Positions 14,818-22,938 of a stretch of DNA of 64,000 bases are shown in pieces; the stretch's first letter is position 1, and every line of letters starts with the position of its first letter. Both the position numbers and the translations under genes were made by a program. This DNA is from Candidatus Hecatella orcuttiae. GTDB lineage: Archaea > Thermoproteota > Bathyarchaeia > Hecatellales > Hecatellaceae. The notes under the pieces are model-generated. The model made no database searches, was not told the origin of the DNA, and was given only the letters and a program-made list of their open reading frames with translations. The DNA is taken from contig MTLY02000001.1 in assembly GCA_002011035.2 (NCBI GenBank), forward strand, positions 189,342 through 253,341, in the 5' to 3' direction.

Positions 14818-16404
14818 TCAGGAGATTACAGCTTCAATCCCGATGAAAGTCGGCCCTTTCACGTGGATTCTTTTGTTTCTGCCGGTTATGTAGCGTTGGG
14901 CGGAGGGTTGAAGTTTCACGTTTACATCACTGGGCTGCTTGGCCAGCCGAACACGGACCGTCAGTTTACCCAGCTGGGCTTTCTCCAGCATTCTTTCGAT
15001 TTTGGCAGCTGCTCCAGCGGCCACAGCCTCCAGGTAACGTATGCCCGTGGAGACACCGTGTTCTCGGGCTTCCCCCACCAATGGGTCTTCTCCCAGTCCC
15101 TGCCGGGGGATGCCTAGGATGTTTCCTTGGTAGACGTAGATGGTGTTGAGGGCAGCAGGCCCCAGAAGCATGGCTTTGGGGTCAGGTTCGAAGACAGTGA
15201 CCTCCAGTTTTCTCCCGGAAACCTCCCCTTTGAAGGCTGTGAACCTGCAGGGGCTTTTCTCGCAGGCGTGGGTTAGGGCTGTTTGAACGATGGCGTCCAT
15301 GATTTTCTTCCCCTCCTCAGTCCGGGGCTTCTCGTCCACCTCCACCATGCGGGCTAGTTCTTCGTCGCTGTATTCTTTTTTCTCGTAGAACTGGGGGTAA
15401 CTGAGCCTTCGAATGTCCTTTTCACCGTGGAGGAGCATGGCCAGCCTTTCCACGCCTAGGCCTACGTTGAAGACGGGGTGAGCGATGTTGTAGTTGGCCA
15501 GAGCCACCGGTGAGTAGAGGCCTTGGTCTCCCACCTCAATCCAGTCTTCGCCGCTTCTCACGAAGACTTCCATCTCCGTCTGGGGGGCATAGTATTTGCC
15601 AGTGGCCTTCTTCACCGCAAACCTGACCTCTTCAAACCCCAACTCGGCGAGAACATGCCTCGTTAACGCGGAGCCGTCTTCCAAAGTCAAGTCCGCGGCC
15701 AACACTGCGGCGGAGGCGACGAGGGATTCGTAGAGGTGAAGGGGGTCAAGCTTCTGCTCCCTCCTGTATTTGAGGCCGATAGAAAAGACCTTGAGGGGGA
15801 GAGTCCGCTTATGTTGAAGCTCAGCTAGGGTGGGAAACCAGAGGGCGGTCATGTGGGACCTCAATATCTGCTTGGTGGGCTTGGGTTGAAGTTTCAAGAG
15901 CTCAGGGAAGAGGCCGAGGAGGGCTGTAGCCTGTTCGGGGGCTAAGCCCAGTTTCTCCACCAGCTCCTCCGCCAGGCTTCCTCCTTCAACCTTACCTTCT
16001 TTGTAGGCTCTGAAAACCTTGCAGAGTTCTTCCACCTGTCTGTCAGTGAAGCTGGGGATAAGTCTTCTAATGTTTGAAAGGGTTTTGGCGTTAAGCCCTA
16101 GCTCAGGCCGGGGAAGCTCAGCCAAGTAGAAGCAGCGGTCTAGGATGACTGGCGCCTCAGGGCCGTATTGCTTGTAGACTTCCGCCTCCCCCACGATGGT
16201 GGGGTTTAACACTTCCTCGAAGCCTAGGTTGAGGAAGACGGTTCTAAGCCGCTCCACCAAGTCGAGGACCGGGTGGCTTTTTCCCTTTTCCCTCACCCAC
16301 TCCACGCTTCGACCCTTAAGCTTCAGCCACCGCCCTGTCTCAAGCCAGGCCTTTTCAAAGTCTTTTTTGGCCATCCTTTGAATGTTTTTCACGTCGAACT
16401 CCAT
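14818..16404 (-). CDS. sepS: O-phosphoseryl-tRNA(Cys) synthetase (SepRS)
   Basis: A 528-residue class II aminoacyl-tRNA synthetase of the SepRS family. Hallmarks are EVLNPTIVGEAEVYKQYG, VILDRCFYLAELPRPE near residue 95, the motif-2 region KYRREQKLDPLHLYES, and GVERLAML in motif 3. SepRS charges tRNA-Cys with O-phosphoserine, which SepCysS then converts to cysteine; SepCysS is not in this window. The reading frame continues upstream, but the ATG at 16404 overlaps the translin-like stop as ATGA and begins at the family N terminus, so I chose it. Last gene of a three-gene operon with taw1 and a translin-like gene. Confidence 0.95.
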   Translation of the reverse strand: MEFDVKNIQRMAKKDFEKAWLETGRWLKLKGRSVEWVREKGKSHPVLDLVERLRTVFLNLGFEEVLNPTIVGEAEVYKQYGPEAPVILDRCFYLAELPRPELGLNAKTLSNIRRLIPSFTDRQVEELCKVFRAYKEGKVEGGSLAEELVEKLGLAPEQATALLGLFPELLKLQPKPTKQILRSHMTALWFPTLAELQHKRTLPLKVFSIGLKYRREQKLDPLHLYESLVASAAVLAADLTLEDGSALTRHVLAELGFEEVRFAVKKATGKYYAPQTEMEVFVRSGEDWIEVGDQGLYSPVALANYNIAHPVFNVGLGVERLAMLLHGEKDIRRLSYPQFYEKKEYSDEELARMVEVDEKPRTEEGKKIMDAIVQTALTHACEKSPCRFTAFKGEVSGRKLEVTVFEPDPKAMLLGPAALNTIYVYQGNILGIPRQGLGEDPLVGEAREHGVSTGIRYLEAVAAGAAAKIERMLEKAQLGKLTVRVRLAKQPSDVNVKLQPSAQRYITGRNKRIHVKGPTFIGIEAVIS

Positions 16405-17093
16405 CACGCAGGCTTCTCCTTGAAGGTTTCGGAGCTGAGTCTTCTTTCGCTTCTCCTCAAGGCCTCCTCCAACCTTTGCTGGCGACGCTCCAAGACCACT
16501 TCGCTGGCGGTCAGCTCCAGAAGGTGGCGGATTACGTCGCATTTCCGCCTCAGCCCGGGTAAGACGTGGAAGGCTTGCTCGTTGAGGGCTGTAAGCTCGT
16601 TGTAGATGGCCTCCATCACCCGGAAACGTCTCTCAGCCCCCTCCACATCGTGGTTTAGGAGGGCTGTCAAAACTCCCCGCCTCAGCTCTCCGGGGACGTC
16701 CGCCAATCCTAGGATGTAGGAGCCGAGGTCCACCTTCACCTCCTCCAAGGTGGGGCATGTTCCCCGCTCCTCCAAGGCCAAGAGGATGAAGGCCTCAGCG
16801 AACTCTTGACACGCAGCTGAGAGCGCTCCGCTGTGGCGGAGCTCCGGAGCCTCTTCCAGCTTCCTCATCAGCCGGCGGATCATTTTACCCGCCTTTTTCA
16901 ATCCAGCTTTGGCCTTGGGGATGCGACCTTGAAAGATGAGCGTGGTGGCCTCCTTGGAGACGCGGGTTATCCTCCTAGACTCAGCCAGCATCTTCTCCCT
17001 CAGCTCGTTTTTAGCCTTCAGCTCTCTTCTCAAAAGGCCTACAGCCTTTCTCAGGGACTTTTCCGCGGAGGTTCCTTTTTCCAGTTTTTTCAC
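16404..17093 (-). CDS. Translin-family (TRAX-like) RNA-binding protein
   Basis: A 229-residue, almost entirely helical and highly charged protein. The C-terminal stretch with HVLPGLRRKCDVIRHLLE and the central RFRVMEAIYNEL match the archaeal translin-like family (COG2178). Eukaryotic translin/TRAX forms RNA-binding octamers and processes small RNAs and tRNA fragments, and archaeal members are poorly studied. It overlaps taw1 by 4 nt upstream and sepS by 3 nt downstream, so all three should be translated from one message. The context points to tRNA. A glutamate pattern for nuclease activity cannot be confirmed by eye. Confidence 0.8.
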   Translation of the reverse strand: MKKLEKGTSAEKSLRKAVGLLRRELKAKNELREKMLAESRRITRVSKEATTLIFQGRIPKAKAGLKKAGKMIRRLMRKLEEAPELRHSGALSAACQEFAEAFILLALEERGTCPTLEEVKVDLGSYILGLADVPGELRRGVLTALLNHDVEGAERRFRVMEAIYNELTALNEQAFHVLPGLRRKCDVIRHLLELTASEVVLERRQQRLEEALRRSERRLSSETFKEKPA

Positions 17094-18052
17094 CGCAACT
17101 TCCTCTCTCCGTCATGCCGGCTGAGGAGGGCCACCCGGCTTTCCGGGGCCTCATCCACCACCCTGTAGCCCGTCAGGGCGCTTAAGCTTTCCGCGAAGCG
17201 CCGGACATCCCCGTGGCTGGGCATGCTTTCGTAAGGAAGTCTCCTCCGAGAGAAACCCACGTACATGTAGGCTTTGGCCTCCACGTAGGTGGGCTCTGTC
17301 TTGGCGATGATGCGAGCGTAGCCTTCAGGGTCCTCCATGTTTCTTCCCCGAACCAGCGTCAGCCTGAGAACCCGGGGGCAGCGGAAGCTCCTCGCCCACT
17401 CCAAGGCCTCCATAACCCTCTGCCATGCTTGGGGAACCCGAGGCCGGCAAAGCCTGATGAACGTCCTTTCCTCCGGAGCGTAAAGGGATAGATAGAGCTG
17501 GCTGGGCTCGGTGGGGAGGCGGCTTAGGGCTTGAGGCGCGGTGCCGCTGGTCACCAAGAAGGTGGTCATCCCCCGGCGGTGAAAGCATTCGATGAGCTCC
17601 CCCAGCCGGGGGTAGAGGGTGGGCTCTCCGGTGAGGCTGATGGCGGCGTGGGCTGGGTTGAGGGCTTCCCGGTATTTTTCAGGGCTGATTTCCCGGTGAG
17701 CCTTATAGCCGCTGAGGATGCGCCTCTGCGCTTTGAGGCTTTCCTCCACGATGAACTCCGGGCTGTCGACAGCGGGCAGGGCTGCCTCGTTCTCCCTCAT
17801 CCTCAACCCCAAGTCTTCGGGGTGAATTCTCCAGCAGAAAAGACATTGGAGGAGGCAGTGGTAGGCCACAGGGGTCATTTGAAGGCATCGGTGAGACTGG
17901 ATGCCATAGAACTTCTGCTTGTAGCAAACTCTGCCGTGGACGAGGCTTTGGTGAAGCCAGCTGCACTTTTTCACAGCCGAATGAGCGCCCACCAGCTGGT
18001 AGCGCTCCCGCCTCATCCTCGCCGCCAGAGCTTCCAGCACCGTTTTTTCCAT
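17090..18052 (-). CDS. taw1: tRNA 4-demethylwyosine synthase (Taw1/TYW1)
   Basis: A 320-residue radical SAM enzyme. The SAM cluster motif is C66, C70, C73 (HCLLQCLFC). Three further N-terminal cysteines, C30, C43 and C56, match the second cluster of archaeal Taw1. NPAHAAISLTGEPTLYP and the C-terminal EAKAYMYVGFSRRRL are family signatures. Taw1 condenses N1-methylguanosine-37 of tRNA-Phe with pyruvate to give the tricyclic wyosine base. First gene of the taw1/translin/sepS operon. An AT-rich promoter element (TTTTTTAAATTAAC) lies upstream. Confidence 0.95.
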   Translation of the reverse strand: MEKTVLEALAARMRRERYQLVGAHSAVKKCSWLHQSLVHGRVCYKQKFYGIQSHRCLQMTPVAYHCLLQCLFCWRIHPEDLGLRMRENEAALPAVDSPEFIVEESLKAQRRILSGYKAHREISPEKYREALNPAHAAISLTGEPTLYPRLGELIECFHRRGMTTFLVTSGTAPQALSRLPTEPSQLYLSLYAPEERTFIRLCRPRVPQAWQRVMEALEWARSFRCPRVLRLTLVRGRNMEDPEGYARIIAKTEPTYVEAKAYMYVGFSRRRLPYESMPSHGDVRRFAESLSALTGYRVVDEAPESRVALLSRHDGERKLR

Positions 18053-18151
18053 GATCCCTTTTCCGTCTCGTTTGCGGTTTTGTGTTAATTTAAAAAAGAG
18101 AGGGGTCCTTTAAAAAGAGTTTAGCCTCGAGGGGGCCAAATCGGCTTTGTG

Positions 18152-18619
18152 TTAGATTTCTTGCATGGCCGCTGTGAACAGTAACACGACGATGCCTAAA
18201 GACAGATTGAGCTTTACCAACAACACTATTCGACTTAGCAGCTCCCTCATTTCCGACGGTAGCTTCGTTGATCCGGTTTGAGAGACAAGTTTCCTCAGTT
18301 TTGGGAAAAGGATGAAGCTGATCATGGCGACGATGAAAACCATTGCTGTTACAATTGCATGTTTAACCGATAACAGGATTCCATAGTTCAAATTCGTAGG
18401 AGTTGCGGTGAGAATGCCGGTGACTATGAGAGTGAATATGCTTATCCAGGCGAGGTAAAGAAAGCGGCTTAAAACCTGATCCACAAGCTTAACGCGCTGC
18501 TGCGGGTCTACTATCGCTAACGAGGGGCGTAATATTACGATGTTGAAGAACATACCTCCGATCCACACGGTAGTCGCCAGTAGATGAAGCCAGTCCATGA
18601 CCACATTAATGATGTTCAT
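18152..18619 (-). CDS. CopD-like four-helix membrane protein
   Basis: A 155-residue integral membrane protein with four predicted helices (about residues 5-25, 50-70, 82-105 and 130-152). The N terminus has WLHLLATTVWIGGMFFN, the His/Trp pattern typical of CopD-like and related heme or metal membrane proteins. The family is linked to copper resistance or redox transport, but the evidence here is weak. It is transcribed divergently from an HxlR regulator, with a 243-nt AT-rich space between the two, so the regulator may control it. Confidence 0.7.
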   Translation of the reverse strand: MNIINVVMDWLHLLATTVWIGGMFFNIVILRPSLAIVDPQQRVKLVDQVLSRFLYLAWISIFTLIVTGILTATPTNLNYGILLSVKHAIVTAMVFIVAMISFILFPKLRKLVSQTGSTKLPSEMRELLSRIVLLVKLNLSLGIVVLLFTAAMQEI

Positions 18620-18862
18620 TTATTCCATCTCAAATCCATGGAAAAGATTCTACTACTTCGCCTTCGCTCTTTTCGTACTTTTCCCGTTTCTGCTTAAACA
18701 TTCTATACACATTTTTTATCGCCTCTTTGATATACTTTAGAAAATTAATATAAAATATGAAGTATTTAAATCACCAAGTTTAAAGCATAATAGCAGATAT
18801 GGTAGAGGAGAGTCAGTATACTGAAGAAAAGTAAAGATGTCTGCGCAACACGAAACGGGGAA

Positions 18863-19195
18863 GTGTGCCTTTGCCACCTTGGGGACGTCATAGAGATTAT
18901 TAGCAGAAGATGGGCACCGCAAATCATTGCTGTGATAGGTAACAACCCGAAGTTAAGGTTCAACAGGCTCATGGGAAAACTGGGCAAGATAAGCCCGAAG
19001 ACCTTGAGTGATAGATTAAAGGAACTGGAAACGGCTGGCCTGATTAGGAGAGAGTTCTTTGCAGAGATACCCCCAAGAGTGGAGTACACCCTTACCAAAG
19101 ACGGGATGGAACTGAGGAATGCGCTGGCACCACTGATGGAGTGGGCGTCCTCGAAAAATCTACGAAAGAGACAGCCAGAGTTTTCCTCGAAATAG
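18863..19195 (+). CDS. HxlR-family winged-helix transcriptional regulator
   Basis: About 110 residues with the HxlR layout: HLGDVIEIISRRWAPQII (helix 1), LRFNRLM and ISPKTLSDRLKELETAGLI (recognition helix), and the wing RVEYTLTKDGMEL. HxlR members often sense reactive species through an N-terminal cysteine; here two cysteines (CLC) lie at residues 2 and 4. The GTG at 18863 has no good ribosome site. The open frame continues upstream to include another Cys (DVC), so the start is uncertain. It is divergent to the CopD-like gene, which is its likely target. Confidence 0.85.
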   Translation: MCLCHLGDVIEIISRRWAPQIIAVIGNNPKLRFNRLMGKLGKISPKTLSDRLKELETAGLIRREFFAEIPPRVEYTLTKDGMELRNALAPLMEWASSKNLRKRQPEFSSK

Positions 19196-19341
19196 CAAGC
19201 TTATTACCAGTGCACTTACATGCTACTACCGAACGAGGGCTTGGAACCACGATTGAACTCGCCAAACTTTTCTGTGCAATAAAGCAGAAGAACGGGGCGA
19301 TATCAAACTACTTCAGTTTTGCAGCTACATCAGGCGACAGG

Positions 19342-20349
19342 TCAGTCGTAGAGTCCGCTGTTGGGGGTGCGATACTCGGGGGGGCACTCGGTTCCGTTGA
19401 GGAAGGCGAATTCTTCAATCCAACCGTAGAGGACTGGGTCGCTTCCTGTTTCAATCAGCTCCACAGCCGGGTGGAAGAGAGGCCTCCCATAGGCGTCCAC
19501 ACCGTAGTCTCCGATGATCCCCTGGCCTTCCGGGGAGGTTAGGAATTTTATGAAGGCGATGGCGCCCTCTAGGTTGGTGTGGGGGTTGGCTTCAGGGTTG
19601 ACGGCTATGGCACTGTAGACGTTCAGCAACTCCCGGCCCTGGGTTACCAGCATCTTCAGGCTCACATGCCCCTCCGCGGAGTATTTCAGGTAGGTGCCCA
19701 TGTCCGCCAGCGTGTAGCTGTTTTTCTCCTCCGCCAGCAGGAGGGTTTTACCCATGCCGGCTCCGGACTCCAGATACCAGTCTTCTCCGCGAAGCTCCTC
19801 CACCCTGAAGCCCGCTGCCTCCCACAGGGCTATCTCCTTGAGGTGGGTTCCAGACCTGTCGCCTCGGGACACCCAGGTGGCCGCCCCCCGCTTCCCTGCT
19901 TCCGCAATCTTCTCCATGGCTTGGGCGGGCGGCAGGCCTTCTATCCCCGCAGGGTCCTCGGCGGGGCCGACGATGGTGAAGAAGTTGTAGGCGATTATCT
20001 TCCTGTCGACGCCGTATCCCTCTTGGAGGAAGGCGAACTCGACGGAGGGGGCGTGGACGAGGATCATGTCCGCGTCGCCTCGTTGGGCTTGCTGGATGGC
20101 TAAACCAGTGCCAGCGGAGATGAAGTAAAGGTCTACGGCGTACTCCGCCTCAAACCGGTCTTCAAGGACGTCCAGAAGGCCGGTGTCGTAGAGGCTTGTG
20201 GTGGTGGAGACGACCAAGGTTTCTCTGGAAGGGGACGGGCCTAGGATTCCCGCCCAGTGGAGGGTTAGGCCGAGGGCTGCTACAAGCAAGATGGCGATTA
20301 GGATGGGTTTTCTCGTACGGCTTTCACCGTTATTTCCAGTTAAACACAA
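19342..20349 (-). CDS. Tungstate/molybdate-type ABC substrate-binding protein (TupA-like)
   Basis: About 335 residues. A hydrophobic N-terminal anchor (about residues 16-35) is followed by a periplasmic-binding fold with VVSTTTSLYDTGLLD, the oxyanion-binding start of TupA. Later landmarks are DMILVHAP, WVSRGDRSGTH and a conserved ESGAGMGKTL. Members bind tungstate or molybdate outside the cell for an ABC importer. No permease or ATPase gene lies beside it. The only in-frame start is a TTG at 20349, just below a TATA-like box, so the true start is uncertain. Divergent to a ModE-like regulator, which supports the oxyanion role. Confidence 0.85.
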   Translation of the reverse strand: MCLTGNNGESRTRKPILIAILLVAALGLTLHWAGILGPSPSRETLVVSTTTSLYDTGLLDVLEDRFEAEYAVDLYFISAGTGLAIQQAQRGDADMILVHAPSVEFAFLQEGYGVDRKIIAYNFFTIVGPAEDPAGIEGLPPAQAMEKIAEAGKRGAATWVSRGDRSGTHLKEIALWEAAGFRVEELRGEDWYLESGAGMGKTLLLAEEKNSYTLADMGTYLKYSAEGHVSLKMLVTQGRELLNVYSAIAVNPEANPHTNLEGAIAFIKFLTSPEGQGIIGDYGVDAYGRPLFHPAVELIETGSDPVLYGWIEEFAFLNGTECPPEYRTPNSGLYD

Positions 20350-20355
20350 CGAATT

Positions 20356-20365
20356 TTTATATAAG
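20356..20365. promoter_or_regulatory. TATA-like element between tupA-like and modE-like genes
   Basis: TTTATATAAG sits between the divergent starts at 20349 and 20381. It is close to palindromic and could serve the plus-strand gene, giving a nearly leaderless message. The minus-strand gene would also depend on this 31-nt spacer. A regulator bound here would control both genes. Confidence 0.5.
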
Positions 20366-20380
20366 CTTTACCAAACTAAG

Positions 20381-20935
20381 ATGGCGGAGGCTATGTTCTC
20401 GGTCTTCAGAGTCTGGCTGGAGCGCGACGGCAAACACATCATAGGAAAGGGAGGTGTGGAAATCCTCGAGGCTATCGACAAAACCGGCTCCCTCACGAAG
20501 GCGGCTGAGAAGGCGAAGATGTCCTACAAGTACCTCTGGGACTACCTCACCGCCATGGAGAAAAACCTAGGACAGCCGGTGGTGGCGACGAGGAAGGGGG
20601 GAAGCTTCGGAGGCGGAGGAGCGGAGCTCACCGAGGCGGGTAGGGCGCTTCTCCGAGAGTACAGACGCATCGACGAATATTTGAGGCGGGCTCTGGAAGA
20701 CCCTGAACGCTGGGAGGCGATAGGTTTGAAGATAAGCGCTAGAAACCGGTTGAAGGGCCGGGTGAAGAAAGTCACCAAGGGCGCTGTGACTGCCAGCGTG
20801 AAGATAGAAGTCGAAGGCCCCGTGACCCTTACGGCGGTGATCACGAAGGAGGCGGCGGAGGAGCTTAAACTGAAGCCGGGAGACAGGGTCTACGGGGTGG
20901 TGAAGGCAACCGAAGTCATGATCGCCAAAGAATAA
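20381..20935 (+). CDS. ModE-like regulator (LysR-type HTH plus TOBE domain)
   Basis: A 184-residue protein. Residues about 25-95 form a ModE/LysR-type helix-turn-helix (AIDKTGSLTKAAEKAKMSYK, then a wing with GGSFGGGGAELT). Residues about 118-184 form a TOBE/molybdopterin-binding-like beta domain (SARNRLKGRVKKV, GPVTLTAVITKEAAEEL, LKPGDRVYGVVKATEV). ModE proteins bind molybdate or tungstate through TOBE and repress uptake genes. The divergent TupA-like gene is the probable target. The ATG at 20381 is chosen; the ATG at 20393 is an alternative, since neither has a well-spaced ribosome site. Confidence 0.88.
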   Translation: MAEAMFSVFRVWLERDGKHIIGKGGVEILEAIDKTGSLTKAAEKAKMSYKYLWDYLTAMEKNLGQPVVATRKGGSFGGGGAELTEAGRALLREYRRIDEYLRRALEDPERWEAIGLKISARNRLKGRVKKVTKGAVTASVKIEVEGPVTLTAVITKEAAEELKLKPGDRVYGVVKATEVMIAKE

Positions 20936-21008
20936 AACCTCAGAGACCATAACAGATAGTGCCCACACGGCGAAAGGAATCGAAATATTATATCTTCTTT
21001 CAATCTTT

Positions 21009-21659
21009 TTGTGTGGTGAACGAACTTTGGGTCGTTTAGTTGAAATATTTGAAGATGAAATGCTCATAAAGAAGATCCAAAAGCGGCTGCCCTATTTATT
21101 TCAGCTCGCTGAACTCGAAGCTTCTAGAGCTGGAAAAGTTGGAATGGAGGTAGGGTCGCTTCGTGAGAAAATTTTAATCGCTTTGTTGATTCACAAATTT
21201 GGAGAAAAAGCCATTAAAACTGAAATTCCTATCACGGAACCAGAAGTTGATCTAGAATTATTTGGAGAACCTATCTCTATTAAAACCATTACAGGAATGA
21301 GTGGTGTTAAAATTATATGGACCGTTGACAGCCAAAAAGCACGAGAATTTCTTGACACCTACACCCCAAAATGTGACACCTTACTTGTTCAGATTAAGTG
21401 AGGTGGAGAGGGAAATCTTTCATATATCCCTCGAAAAGTTCAATGCAGAGTTTTTGAGAGGCTGGGGAGAGAGAAATACCTTAAGCTTCCTAAACTCGGA
21501 ACAAATCCCAGGGGAGTGGAAATTAGCAGAGAAGCTCTGGGAAGGTTAATGGTTGAAGAGAATACAAAATCAATTCGGATATTTTGGCAACGTTCTAGAA
21601 TAGAATATGATCCTTATCGGAGATGGGTTAACTATTGGAAGGAGAATAGCTTTGTCTGA
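21009..21659 (+). pseudogene. ThaI-like type II restriction endonuclease interrupted by an in-frame TGA
   Basis: The frame starts near a TTG at 21009 (alternatives TTG 21027, ATG 21060) and gives 130 residues to a TGA at 21399-21401. The same frame then stays open for 85 more codons to 21659. The downstream part continues the family pattern (GGEGNLSYIPRKVQ, LPKLGTNPRGVEIS, DPYRRWVNYW), so the stop replaces a codon, most likely TGG, inside the gene. Upstream landmarks are GKVGMEVGSLREKILIALL and PEVDLELFGEPISIKT, a plausible PD-(D/E)xK core. ThaI enzymes cut CGCG. The region is AT-rich relative to its surroundings, which suggests transfer. The adjacent convergent gene encodes a methylase. Confidence 0.7.
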
Positions 21660-22528
21660 GCTAAATATTTGTTTACCCTTTTTCTGGCTTTCATCACATA
21701 ATCGATATTAATGTCTATTCCTATGAATTGTCTGTCAGTTTTTAATGCCGCTAAACATGTGGTTCCTACGCCACAAAATGGATCTAGCACTACTTCATCT
21801 TTGAAGGTGAATAATTGGATGCACCGGTATGGTAATTCGAGGGGGAAAGGCGCAGGGTGCCCCACCTTCTCAGCGGACTCTGGAGGGAATTCCCAGATGC
21901 TTTTTGTGAATTCCAAGAATTCTTCTCTTGTAATTGTAGACTTTTTGCCTTTGCTGTTTCTTGTGAATTTATCCTTAGAAAATACGAGTATGTATTCATG
22001 AGTGTCTCTTAAAGTTGGATTAGAAGCGGACATCCAACTACCCCATGCTGTTGAAACACCAGCACCCGCACCTTTGTTCCAGATTATTTCTCCCCTCATT
22101 AAGAATCCTGACCCTAACATGGTATCGATTACGAATTTGTGGTAAGGAATGTACGGCTTTCTTCCTACATTGGCTATATTCACACAAGCTCTTCCTCCCG
22201 TCACAAGCACTCTATATGTCTCGGTGAATACGTCTCTCAGTAATTCGAGGTATTCATTCAGATTAAGGTTTTCATCGTATTCTTTGCCAACGTTATATGG
22301 GGGTGATGTCACCATAAGGTGCACGCTAGAATCTGGAATGTTGCTCATATTTCTAGCATCTTGATGCAAAATTTTATTGAGAATTTCGGATGGAATGGGA
22401 TTTTCGATCTCAGGTTTTCCTTCGTCTACTTTGAAATTTTGATAGAGTTTACTACCATAGAACAAAGTTGAGTCATGACTTTCTCTTTTAGAGACGCCGA
22501 ATTTACTAGTTTTGGTTCCTTTGCTCAT
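21632..22528 (-). CDS. Beta-class DNA methyltransferase (probable N4-cytosine)
   Basis: A 298-residue protein with motif IV first (TSPPYNVG) and the SAM-binding motif I later (DPFCGVGTT), the beta-class order. SPPY is the form common in N4-cytosine enzymes. A region with GWMS/NPTLRDTHEYILVF lies between the motifs. It should protect the sites of the neighbouring ThaI-like enzyme, perhaps CGCG; that specificity is inferred from the neighbour. Its 3' end overlaps the end of the endonuclease frame by 28 nt in a convergent arrangement. The ATG at 22528 shares a base with the stop of a small upstream gene (TAATG), so translation is coupled. Confidence 0.9.
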   Translation of the reverse strand: MSKGTKTSKFGVSKRESHDSTLFYGSKLYQNFKVDEGKPEIENPIPSEILNKILHQDARNMSNIPDSSVHLMVTSPPYNVGKEYDENLNLNEYLELLRDVFTETYRVLVTGGRACVNIANVGRKPYIPYHKFVIDTMLGSGFLMRGEIIWNKGAGAGVSTAWGSWMSASNPTLRDTHEYILVFSKDKFTRNSKGKKSTITREEFLEFTKSIWEFPPESAEKVGHPAPFPLELPYRCIQLFTFKDEVVLDPFCGVGTTCLAALKTDRQFIGIDINIDYVMKARKRVNKYLAQTKLFSFQ

Positions 22529-22674
22529 TAAATATCTCCTTTTCCGCCTACTTTCGCAAGTTGAAGCAACCTTTCAAGTATATCATCATAAGTTTCTCCT
22601 TTCTTGCCGAGCTCTTTTAACCTCTCTCTTATGGTCTTAGATATCTGGATTGTGGTCACTTCAGATTTTCCCAT
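22528..22674 (-). CDS. Small ribbon-helix-helix-like DNA-binding protein
   Basis: A 48-residue gene on the minus strand with ATG at 22672-22674 and TAA at 22528-22530. The protein opens with a short beta strand (EVTTIQISKTIRERLKELG) followed by a helix (ETYDDILERLLQLA). This is the strand-helix-helix form of archaeal RHH regulators and VapB-type antitoxins. Its stop overlaps the methylase start (TAATG). Upstream are an AT-rich TATA-like stretch (22703-22715) and a tandem palindrome at 22721-22740. The position suggests autoregulation of the restriction-modification locus, comparable in role to C proteins, but that is inference. Confidence 0.72.
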   Translation of the reverse strand: MGKSEVTTIQISKTIRERLKELGKKGETYDDILERLLQLAKVGGKGDI

Positions 22675-22720
22675 GGCGCATCATTAATAGTATAATAATT
22701 ATATGATTTTAAATCTTCCC

Positions 22721-22740
22721 ATAACCGTTATAACAGTTAT
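22721..22740. promoter_or_regulatory. Tandem palindrome, probable operator of the RHH gene
   Basis: Two perfect inverted repeats of the form ATAAC-n-GTTAT overlap by two bases, with centres 9 bp apart. They lie immediately upstream of a TATA-like stretch that precedes the small RHH gene and the methylase. RHH dimers commonly bind such closely spaced repeats cooperatively. The repeats are seen directly; the binding partner is inferred. Confidence 0.6.
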
Positions 22741-22938
22741 TGCTAAAAAATCGTTCGTGCAATCTGCTAATTATAAGCTTATAAGCTTTGGCTGATAATG
22801 GATCGCATTGACATCTATTAGAAAATTTTAGGACTTGAGGGTATTTATTAGAAAGCAGGCAGTTATCAAGAGAGGGATCTCGATGCTTTAGGTTTATAAG
22901 GTTCAAGGTTGCTAGTGAAAGGTTTGAGGGAGAAAACG

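Noticed and set aside
19141-19542. Open frame of 133 codons after the HxlR gene
   Set aside because: Its second half is antisense to the TupA-like gene, and the first half has no promoter, ribosome site or family resemblance.
21399-21401. TGA as selenocysteine or programmed readthrough
   Set aside because: No selenocysteine insertion structure is evident, and a Trp codon changed by one base is the simpler explanation.
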